Shown here piece by piece: positions 57,569-64,000 of a stretch of DNA of 64,000 nt. The DNA lies in the NCBI RefSeq assembly GCF_031583595.1, contig NZ_CP134145.1:2728001-2792000 (forward strand), in the 5' to 3' direction. This DNA comes from Thalassotalea psychrophila (GTDB lineage Bacteria; Pseudomonadota; Gammaproteobacteria; Enterobacterales; Alteromonadaceae). The position numbers and the translations under genes were made by a program. The notes beneath the pieces are model-generated. The model searched no databases. It saw nothing but the letters and a program-made list of their open reading frames with translations, and was not told the DNA's origin. Every line of letters starts with the position of its first letter. The first letter of the stretch is position 1.

Positions 57569-57623
57569 TTGGTTGTAAATTAAATTGCACATAACCTTCA
57601 TATTATGTGCAATAAGTAACCAA
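57569..57623 (+). other. Nested hairpin after the GGDEF/EAL-like gene
   Basis: Inner arms GCACATAA (57587-57594) and TTATGTGC (57603-57610), with outer arms TTGGTT (57569-57574) and AACCAA (57618-57623). There is no T-tract, so it is a doubtful terminator. Confidence 0.4.
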
Positions 57624-57719
57624 CTAAAATAACACTACGAATAACCTTACTAACAACGTGTTGTTTATTGACTAATAAACTAGGATAATGAAGGCAACTT
57701 CATATAAAAAATATTATAA

Positions 57720-58298
57720 ATGACTGATTATCTATTACTGTTGATTGGCACAGTGTTAGTGAACAACTTTGTTCTAGTTAAGTTTTTAGGTTTATGCCCA
57801 TTTATGGGGGTTTCTTCTCGTACTGAAACCGCTATTGGTATGTCTTTAGCTACTACGTTTGTGCTTACCCTCGCCTCGTTATTAAGTTATTTATTCAGTA
57901 CCTATCTACTTCAACCATTAGGCTTAGAATATTTAACTACTATGGGCTTTATTTTGGTGATTGCTGTTGTGGTGCAATTTACTGAAATGGTAGTACATAA
58001 AACTAGCGCCAATTTATACCGTTTATTAGGTATTTTCTTACCATTAATTACCACTAACTGCGCAGTACTTGGTGTGGCTTTATTAAATTTATATGAGCAG
58101 CACAATTTCTTCGAATCTATTGTTTATGGTTTTGGCGCAGCCGTTGGCTTTTCCATTGTATTAATTATGTTTTCAGCAATGCGTGAACGCCTTGCTAATG
58201 CTGATGTACCTAAACCTTTTCAAGGCGCTGCAATTGCGATGATTACCGCAGGTCTTATGTCCCTTGCCTTCATGGGCTTTACTGGTTTGGTTAAATAA
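57720..58298 (+). CDS. rsxA: Electron transport complex subunit RsxA/RnfA
   Basis: 192 residues with six membrane helices, starting '[20 protein letters not shown]'. '[11 protein letters not shown]' and '[20 protein letters not shown]' are family signatures. It is one of the two core subunits (A and E) of the Rnf/Rsx complex, which links ferredoxin and NAD(H) electron flow to ion movement; in E. coli it resets SoxR. It is the first gene of rsxABCDGE. Confidence 0.95.
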   Translation: MTDYLLLLIGTVLVNNFVLVKFLGLCPFMGVSSRTETAIGMSLATTFVLTLASLLSYLFSTYLLQPLGLEYLTTMGFILVIAVVVQFTEMVVHKTSANLYRLLGIFLPLITTNCAVLGVALLNLYEQHNFFESIVYGFGAAVGFSIVLIMFSAMRERLANADVPKPFQGAAIAMITAGLMSLAFMGFTGLVK

Positions 58299-58300
58299 CT

Positions 58301-58855
58301 ATGGACATTATCTTAGCTATCGTTGTATTTGCACTTATTGCTGCCGCTTTTGGTGCATTATTGGGATTCGCATCTGTGCGTTATAAAGTTGAAGGCGACC
58401 CATTAGTGGAACAACTGGATGCCCTACTGCCACAAACTCAATGTGGTCAGTGTGGTTATCCAGGTTGTAAACCCTATGCGCAAGCCGTTGCTGATGGTGA
58501 GGCCATTAATAAATGTGCTCCTGGTGGCGATGACACTATTAAAAAAATTGCTGATTTAATGGGCGTTGAAGTCCAACCGCTTGATGAAACACACGAACAA
58601 GACAACACACCTAAAGTTGCTTTTATTATTGAAGAAGACTGTATTGGTTGTACCAAATGCATTCAAGCCTGCCCTGTAGATGCCATCATGGGCGCTGCGA
58701 AGCAAATGCACACCGTTATAATTGACGAATGCACAGGTTGTGACTTATGCGTTGAGCCTTGTCCAGTAGATTGCATTGAAATGATATCCATAGCGCAAAC
58801 GCCAGAAACTTGGCAATGGGATTTGCAAGCTATTGATGTAGTTCAGATAGATTAG
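58301..58855 (+). CDS. rsxB: Electron transport complex subunit RsxB/RnfB (ferredoxin-like)
   Basis: 184 residues. An N-terminal hydrophobic helix anchors it. Then come the four-Cys site '[13 protein letters not shown]' and two 4Fe-4S ferredoxin motifs, '[16 protein letters not shown]' and '[16 protein letters not shown]', near residues 113-164. It carries electrons from ferredoxin into the Rnf complex. It begins 2 bases after rsxA. Confidence 0.96.
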   Translation: MDIILAIVVFALIAAAFGALLGFASVRYKVEGDPLVEQLDALLPQTQCGQCGYPGCKPYAQAVADGEAINKCAPGGDDTIKKIADLMGVEVQPLDETHEQDNTPKVAFIIEEDCIGCTKCIQACPVDAIMGAAKQMHTVIIDECTGCDLCVEPCPVDCIEMISIAQTPETWQWDLQAIDVVQID

Positions 58856-58865
58856 TGGAGTTGTA

Positions 58866-61373
58866 ATGGAATCTGTCATTGAGCGTATTAAAAAACAAAA
58901 ATTCTTCAAATTTGCCGGAGGTATTCATCCACCAGAGCAAAAGTTTTTAACTGTTGATAAGCCCATTAAAACCATTACTCTAGCAAAAGAGCTGATATTG
59001 CCTGTGAAGCAACATATCGGCAAAGCTGGTGATATATTGGTTCAAGTTGGTCAAAAAGTATTAAAAGGCCAAGCGTTAACTAAAAACGATAACCCGATGT
59101 GTGTCCCAGTACATGCGCCTACATCAGGAACAATAACTGCAATTAAACCGTCGACTATGGCGCATCCCTCAGGGATGACTGATTTATGCATATTTATTAC
59201 CCCAGATGGCTTTGACACTTGGATAAAACGAGATATTGTTGAGGACTTCAAAAGTTTAAGTAAAGCAGATATCGTTGATAAGATCGCAGCAGCAGGTATA
59301 TCGGGCATGGGTGGAGCTGGCTTTCCAACCAATATCAAAGTAAATACTACACCTGGGATTAAATTTTTAATCATAAACGCCGCTGAATGTGAACCTTATA
59401 TTACCAGCGATGATTTGTTAATGCGTGAGCGCTCTGCTGCAATTTTTAATGGTTTAAGTATTTTGAATCACTTATTAGAGCCAGAAAATATATTAATTGG
59501 TATAGAAGATAATAAACCACAAGCAATAAAAGCATTAAAAGCGGCAACAAATGACAGCAAAAACATTCATGTTTGTGTGTTACCGACTAAATATCCTACC
59601 GGCGGTGAAAAACAACTCATTCAAGCCTTAACCGGGCAAGAAGTTCCAAGTGGTGTATTACCGGTTTCCCTAGGCGTTATAGTTCAGAATGTGGCAACTG
59701 TATTTGCAATTTCAGAAGCTATTATTGATGACAAACCTTTAATACGTCGAGTAGTAACTGTTACTGGACAAGCGCTTAAAAAACCACAAAACCTTTGGGT
59801 TCCTTTAGGTACACCAATTTCACATTTGTTAGAACAATGTGGTTTTAGTCAAAATAGCTCTGAGCATGACATTACACAGCAGCGCATTATTATGGGTGGT
59901 CCATTAATGGGCTTTACTCTTCCTAGCCTTGATGTACCAGTAGTAAAAACCACAAACTGTATTTTAGCACCTACCGTTGCTGAAATATCACCTGCAACTA
60001 AAGAGCTTGAATGTATTCGATGTGGGCAGTGTGCTGAAGTTTGCCCAAGCTCATTATTACCACAAGAATTACAGTGGCACGCTAAAGCCAAAGAATATGA
60101 TCAATTAGAAAAATTAAACCTGTTTGACTGTATCGATTGCGGTGCATGTGCATATGTATGCCCAAGTCAAATCCCTTTAGTTCAGTATTACCGCGTGGCT
60201 AAAGCCGAGATCAGACAAAACAAAGTACAAGAAGCACAAGCTGAAAAAGCAAAAATACGTTTTGAAGCGCGTAACATACGCTTAGAAAAAGAAAAGCTTG
60301 CTCGTGAGGAAAAACACAAAAAAGCTATGGCAGCAAGAAAAGCAGCCACAAGTCCAGAACAAGCTAAATCAAACAATTCAGCCGTTGCAGCAGCACTTGC
60401 TAGAGTTAAAGCAAAAAAAGCCGCACAAGCAACTGCAACAGATGTACCTGTAGCCGAAGAAGCCGATGTTAAAACCAGAGCGGCACAGGCAATAGCAAGA
60501 GCTAAAGCGAAAAAAACAGCTGCGGCCAACGCTGCATCTGCTGAGCAATCGGTAGATAAAACTGACGAAAATATAGCACCAGAACAAGTATCTAGTGCTG
60601 CTGCAGAGAAAAAAGCACGCACAGCTGCTGCCGTAGCAAGAGCTAAAGCGAAAAAAGCAGCTGCGGCCAACGCTGCATCTGCTGAGCAATCGGTAGATAA
60701 AACTGACGAAAATATAGCACCAGAACAAGTATCTAGTGCTGCTGCAGAGAAAAAAGCACGCACCGCTGCTGCCGTAGCAAAAGCTAAAGCGAAAAAAGCA
60801 GCTGCGGCCAACGCTGCATCAGCTGAACAATCGGTAGATAAAACTGACGAAAATATAGCAGCAGAACAAGTATCTAGTGCTGCTGCAGAGAAAAAAGCAC
60901 GCACCGCTGCTGCCGTAGCAAAAGCTAAAGCGAAAAAAGCAGCTGCAGTCAAAGCTTCATCTGCAGAGCAATCGGTAGATAAAACGGAAGAAAGCATAGC
61001 ATCAGAACAAGTATCTAGTGCTGCTGCACAGAAAAAAGCACGCACCGCTGCTGCAGTAGCTAAAGCAAAAGCTAAAAAGAAAATTGAAAGAGAAGAGTCG
61101 AAATCAGCACAAGAAGAGCTAGACCTAGTTATTGATACTAAAAGTGTTGCTAAAACATCGAAGCAAGTTGAGATTTCACCTGCAGAATTAAAGAAACAAA
61201 AAGTTGCTGCCGCAGTTGCTAAAGCAAAAGCGAAGAAAGCAGCAACGGCTGCAAACCAAGAAACAGAAGCAAAAAAAGTTTCGTTAAGCGATACTGATAA
61301 AAAAGCTAAAATAGCAGCCGCTATTTCTAAAGCTAAAACTGCTCGCGCAGAAAAAAATAAAGAGTCTGAATAA
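58866..61373 (+). CDS. rsxC: Electron transport complex subunit RsxC/RnfC with repetitive C-terminus
   Basis: 835 residues. Residues 1-450 form the conserved core: an NADH/FMN Rossmann-like 'GISGMGGAGFPTNIK' segment, then two 4Fe-4S sites ('CIRCGQCAEVCPSSLLP' and 'CIDCGACAYVCPSQIPL'). The remaining 385 residues are Ala/Lys/Glu-rich and include four near-identical 47-residue repeats. E. coli RsxC is also long at its C-terminus but with different repeats. The tail's role is unknown. It starts 10 bases after rsxB. Confidence 0.95.
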   Translation: MESVIERIKKQKFFKFAGGIHPPEQKFLTVDKPIKTITLAKELILPVKQHIGKAGDILVQVGQKVLKGQALTKNDNPMCVPVHAPTSGTITAIKPSTMAHPSGMTDLCIFITPDGFDTWIKRDIVEDFKSLSKADIVDKIAAAGISGMGGAGFPTNIKVNTTPGIKFLIINAAECEPYITSDDLLMRERSAAIFNGLSILNHLLEPENILIGIEDNKPQAIKALKAATNDSKNIHVCVLPTKYPTGGEKQLIQALTGQEVPSGVLPVSLGVIVQNVATVFAISEAIIDDKPLIRRVVTVTGQALKKPQNLWVPLGTPISHLLEQCGFSQNSSEHDITQQRIIMGGPLMGFTLPSLDVPVVKTTNCILAPTVAEISPATKELECIRCGQCAEVCPSSLLPQELQWHAKAKEYDQLEKLNLFDCIDCGACAYVCPSQIPLVQYYRVAKAEIRQNKVQEAQAEKAKIRFEARNIRLEKEKLAREEKHKKAMAARKAATSPEQAKSNNSAVAAALARVKAKKAAQATATDVPVAEEADVKTRAAQAIARAKAKKTAAANAASAEQSVDKTDENIAPEQVSSAAAEKKARTAAAVARAKAKKAAAANAASAEQSVDKTDENIAPEQVSSAAAEKKARTAAAVAKAKAKKAAAANAASAEQSVDKTDENIAAEQVSSAAAEKKARTAAAVAKAKAKKAAAVKASSAEQSVDKTEESIASEQVSSAAAQKKARTAAAVAKAKAKKKIEREESKSAQEELDLVIDTKSVAKTSKQVEISPAELKKQKVAAAVAKAKAKKAATAANQETEAKKVSLSDTDKKAKIAAAISKAKTARAEKNKESE
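60519..61082 (+). repeat. Four 141-bp tandem repeats within rsxC
   Basis: Repeat starts at 60519, 60660, 60801 and 60942, exactly 141 bp (47 codons) apart. Copies 1-3 are almost identical at DNA level and copy 4 is more diverged. Slippage can change copy number in steps that keep the frame. Confidence 0.92.
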
Positions 61374-61375
61374 CC

Positions 61376-62434
61376 ATGGCATTTTGGATAGCAAGTTCCC
61401 CACACAATCATATCAAAGCTGAAACACCAGCTTTGATGCGTTTGGTCATTTTAGCCGCCCTGCCAGGAGTTTTTGCTCAATGGTATTTTTTTGGTTGGGG
61501 TTCTATTATTCAAATTATCTTGGCAATCACATTTGCAGTATTGGCAGAAGTTACATTTTTGGCTATTCGTGATAAAAACATTACAGCGCAAATCACTGAT
61601 TTTTCCGCGGTATTAACTGGATTGTTAATCGGTATTTCAATACCTTCGCTAGCACCTTGGTGGATAACGGCTATTGGTAGTATCTTTGCTATTTGTGTGG
61701 TTAAACAATTGTATGGCGGTTTAGGGTTTAATTTGTTTAACCCTGCAATGGCCGCTTATGTAATGCTCTTAGTCTCCTTTCCTGTACAAATGACATCATG
61801 GCAACCCGCTAATGAATTAATGGTATACGACTTAAGCTTTTTTAATCATTTATGGCTAATTCTTAGCGGTTACACTTGGGAAGGCTTTTCAGTTGAGCAA
61901 ATAAGAATGAATATTGACGGTATCACGATGGCAACGCCGTTAGATACCTTGAAAACCGACCTGACCCTAGGGTTAACGTCTGCTGAAAGTATGGTTAATC
62001 CAGTATTTGGTGAAAATTTCAGTGTTGGTTGGGAATGGGTAAATGCAGGTTTTTTGCTAGGTGGGTTAATATTAATCGCCAAAAAAGGCATCGACTGGGT
62101 TATCCCGGCAAGCTTCCTTGGTGCTATGTTTATTTTCTCTTTTATTGGCTTTAGTCTTAGTCCAGATAGCAGTGCATCTACTATGTTTCATTGGTTAGCT
62201 GGTGGTACTATGCTTGGTGCATTTTTCATCTTAACAGACCCTGTATCTGCAGCTACAACCCGTAAAGGTCGAATCATCTATGCGGCATTGGTAGCCTTTT
62301 TAGTTTATATCATTCGAAAATTTGGTGGCTACCCTGATGCTATTGCTTTTGCAGTATTATTGGCCAACATGGCCGTACCATTAATAGATCAATATGCAAG
62401 ACCTAGAACTTATGGTCATAAGGCGGCAAAATAA
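61376..62434 (+). CDS. rsxD: Electron transport complex subunit RsxD/RnfD
   Basis: 352 residues with about nine to ten membrane helices. The flavin-attachment region 'GITMATPLDTLKT' (Thr near residue 185) fits covalent FMN binding. 'YGGLGFNLFNPAMAAYVML' is a family block. It is a membrane subunit of the Rnf complex. It starts 2 bases after rsxC. Confidence 0.94.
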   Translation: MAFWIASSPHNHIKAETPALMRLVILAALPGVFAQWYFFGWGSIIQIILAITFAVLAEVTFLAIRDKNITAQITDFSAVLTGLLIGISIPSLAPWWITAIGSIFAICVVKQLYGGLGFNLFNPAMAAYVMLLVSFPVQMTSWQPANELMVYDLSFFNHLWLILSGYTWEGFSVEQIRMNIDGITMATPLDTLKTDLTLGLTSAESMVNPVFGENFSVGWEWVNAGFLLGGLILIAKKGIDWVIPASFLGAMFIFSFIGFSLSPDSSASTMFHWLAGGTMLGAFFILTDPVSAATTRKGRIIYAALVAFLVYIIRKFGGYPDAIAFAVLLANMAVPLIDQYARPRTYGHKAAK

Positions 62435-62436
62435 TT

Positions 62437-63078
62437 ATGAAAATAGCTATTCAACAAAATGCCAAAGTACTAGCCATGTTTGCGGTTGCCTGTACAGCAA
62501 TGGTTGGTGTTGTAAATTATTTAACTAAAGACACCATTGCACGCCAAGAAGAGCAGCAATTACTTGATACGTTACATCAAGTTATTGCATCAAGCAGATT
62601 AAATAATGACTTATACCAAGATTGCCAGTTTATCACTGATAATGATTTGCTAGGCAGCAGTAATCCACAAACGGCCTATATAGCACGCATGGATAACATC
62701 CCTGTTGCCGTTGCTATTACAGCCATTGCTCCAGATGGTTACAATGGTAATATCAATTTACTCGTAGCCATTAATGTTGACGGTACCATAAGCGGTGTAC
62801 GTGTATTAAAACATAAAGAAACCCCTGGTCTTGGAGATAAAATTGAAATTAGGAAAGCTAATTGGATTTACAGTTTCGATGGAAAATTTATTGATGGCGA
62901 AAAAGATTTACGCTGGGCTGTAAAAAAGGATGGCGGTATGTTTGATCAATTTACCGGCGCAACTATTACACCTAGAGCGGTAGTGAAAGCGGTGCACAAT
63001 GCCCTACTTTATTTCAACACTCATAAAAATGAGATTGTCACTAACACCACCTCGTGTCGAGTAATAAGCAATGACTGA
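62437..63078 (+). CDS. rsxG: Electron transport complex subunit RsxG/RnfG
   Basis: 213 residues. One N-terminal membrane helix and a periplasmic FMN-binding domain with '[14 protein letters not shown]' (Thr near residue 174, FMN phosphoester) and '[13 protein letters not shown]'. It takes part in intramembrane electron flow. It ends 8 bases inside rsxE. Confidence 0.94.
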   Translation: MKIAIQQNAKVLAMFAVACTAMVGVVNYLTKDTIARQEEQQLLDTLHQVIASSRLNNDLYQDCQFITDNDLLGSSNPQTAYIARMDNIPVAVAITAIAPDGYNGNINLLVAINVDGTISGVRVLKHKETPGLGDKIEIRKANWIYSFDGKFIDGEKDLRWAVKKDGGMFDQFTGATITPRAVVKAVHNALLYFNTHKNEIVTNTTSCRVISND

Positions 63079-63778
63079 ACGTAGTGAATATAAAGAACTT
63101 AGTTGGCAAGGGTTATGGAAAAATAATCCTGGATTAGTACAGCTTCTGGGCCTTTGTCCGTTACTAGCGGTTACCAACACTTTAACAAATGCAATTGGTT
63201 TGGGTTTAGCAACATTGTTGGTTTTAGTTTGTTCTAACGCAACCGTATCGGCAATTAGAAAGTGGGTACCAAAAGAAGTTCGCATTCCAATTTTCGTGTT
63301 AATCATTGCTGCTTTTGTTACTTGTGTTCAATTACTTATGAATGCCTTCACCTTTGGTTTATATCAGTCGCTAGGTATTTTCTTACCACTTATTGTAACT
63401 AACTGTGCCATTATCGGCAGAGCAGAAGCTTATGCATCAAAGAACCCGGTTAAACAAGCCAGTTTTGATGGTTTGATGATGGGGCTTGGCTTTGCTTTTG
63501 TATTAATGACACTCGGGGCTATTCGAGAAATACTGGGCCAAGGTACCTTGTTTGATGGCGCTGAACTGCTTTTGGGAGATTGGGCTACAGTGCTACGCAT
63601 AGAAATATTTAGTTTTGATAGCAAATTTCTATTAGCTATATTGCCGCCAGGGGCATTTATTGCCATGGGATTTTTAATTGCCGCCAAAAATAGCATAGAT
63701 ACTCGTATCGCTGACAAACAACCTAAGCCAGAGAAAAGTAAAACGATCGAGCGTGTTAGGGTTAATTTTGAAGGGTAA
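63071..63778 (+). CDS. rsxE: Electron transport complex subunit RsxE/RnfE
   Basis: 235 residues with six membrane helices, a paralogue of RsxA. '[20 protein letters not shown]' and '[20 protein letters not shown]' are signatures. It forms the core pair with RsxA. It overlaps the rsxG stop by 8 bases, and nth follows after 66 bases, as in E. coli. Confidence 0.95.
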   Translation: MTERSEYKELSWQGLWKNNPGLVQLLGLCPLLAVTNTLTNAIGLGLATLLVLVCSNATVSAIRKWVPKEVRIPIFVLIIAAFVTCVQLLMNAFTFGLYQSLGIFLPLIVTNCAIIGRAEAYASKNPVKQASFDGLMMGLGFAFVLMTLGAIREILGQGTLFDGAELLLGDWATVLRIEIFSFDSKFLLAILPPGAFIAMGFLIAAKNSIDTRIADKQPKPEKSKTIERVRVNFEG

Positions 63779-63783
63779 GTTCA

Positions 63784-63799
63784 TAGGAACTAGGAACTA
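63784..63799. repeat. Heptamer repeat TAGGAAC, about 2.3 copies
   Basis: TAGGAACTAGGAACTA lies between rsxE and nth. Confidence 0.8.
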
Positions 63800-63844
63800 A
63801 CAGCATATTAGTCTATTTAGACTTTATAATAAGAATAATAATAT

Positions 63845-64000
63845 ATGAATAAAGAAAAACGCCTCGAGATGTTAACTCGACTTCGAGATGACAATCCTCA
63901 TCCTACTACAGAATTAAACTTTAGCTCACCGTTTGAATTATTAATTGCGGTACTGCTTTCTGCGCAGGCGACCGATGTTAGTGTAAATAAAGCTACCGAT
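63845..64000 (+). CDS. nth: Endonuclease III (N-terminal part, cut by window end)
   Basis: The frame from the ATG at 63845 reads 'MNKEKRLEMLTRLR', then 'NPHPTTELNFSSPFELLIAV' and 'LLSAQATDVSVNKAT', which matches the start of E. coli Nth almost residue for residue. It would remove oxidised pyrimidines and nick abasic sites. The catalytic Lys and iron-sulfur motif lie outside the window. The gene is at the usual place after rsxE. Confidence 0.95.
   Translation, partial: MNKEKRLEMLTRLRDDNPHPTTELNFSSPFELLIAVLLSAQATDVSVNKATD

Noticed and set aside
60188..61411. A 407-residue open frame on the minus strand opposite rsxC
   Set aside because: It is the antisense of the Ala/Lys repeat region: low-complexity Ala/Phe/Cys/Ser-rich sequence with the same 47-residue period and no ribosome site.

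Overview
The window looks like a chromosomal segment of an AT-rich marine gammaproteobacterium of the order Alteromonadales, most like Colwellia or Thalassotalea (Colwelliaceae). This is inferred from protein similarity that I recognise by eye and from Escherichia/Shewanella-type gene order (ybfF-seqA-pgm, ybfE-fldA-fur, sdhCDAB-sucAB, bamC/gcvR-bcp-perM-bepA-yfgD, rsxABCDGE-nth). No database search was run. I see no tRNA, rRNA, CRISPR array, prophage, complete insertion sequence or plasmid/phage origin. About 65 protein genes are supported; two are cut by the window edges (positions 1 and 64000).

Layout. 1-4352: end of a polysaccharide gene cluster (chain-length/export protein, O-antigen ligase/polymerase-like protein, pyruvyl transferase, family 2 glycosyltransferase). 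4543-8651: sbcB, a DUF4382 lipoprotein, a 3-hydroxyisobutyrate dehydrogenase-type enzyme and a glutathione peroxidase. 8652-8820: a 52-bp tandem palindromic repeat. 8877-12626 (minus): branched-chain 2-oxoacid dehydrogenase E1a-E1b-E2. 12946-15460: astE, a decayed LiaF-like fragment and a small secreted protein. 15528-17852 (minus): seqA-pgm; 18024-20745 (plus): ybfF, DUF2788, ybfE, fldA, fur. 20849-24423: glnS and an unusually long RluA-type pseudouridine synthase. 24492-27568 (minus): a poorly known set containing a one-domain PilC/GspF-like protein, a type IV pilin-like protein, a TPR protein, a Sel1 protein and a lipoprotein. 27721-39156 (minus): TCA cycle genes sdhCDAB-sucAB, then a lipoprotein and a repeat element, then sucCD; gltA is divergent at 39678. 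41336-50765: a receiver-kinase hybrid, an ABC-2 exporter, bamC, gcvR, bcp, perM, a TusA-like protein, bepA, yfgD and DUF2069. 50783-57561: an HExxH lipoprotein, a small outer membrane barrel, a DUF21/CBS protein, dgkA and a degenerate GGDEF/EAL protein. 57720-63778: rsxABCDGE, followed by nth.

How the genes work together. The centre of the window is the oxidative TCA core (citrate synthase, 2-oxoglutarate dehydrogenase, succinyl-CoA ligase, succinate dehydrogenase). The branched-chain 2-oxoacid dehydrogenase feeds acyl-CoAs toward it and 3-hydroxyisobutyrate dehydrogenase would act further down the valine branch. The Rsx/Rnf complex at the right end uses membrane-coupled electron flow.

Most distinctive signals. 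(1) Heptanucleotide tandem repeats with different units recur in intergenic DNA (AGGGATT, CGTTTCT, TGCTAAG, TAGGAAC), two of them at two loci each or with shared flanks. (2) The 52-bp repeat has arms with compensatory base changes. (3) Two non-coding elements have inverted ends (31116-31340 and a MITE-like 53453-53814). (4) A pilin and a one-domain platform protein lie together without an ATPase. (5) A lipoprotein with PKD-like domains carries an HELAH motif. (6) dapA is absent from its usual place between bamC and gcvR. None of these amounts to proof of a new system; the pilin locus and the repeat families deserve follow-up most.
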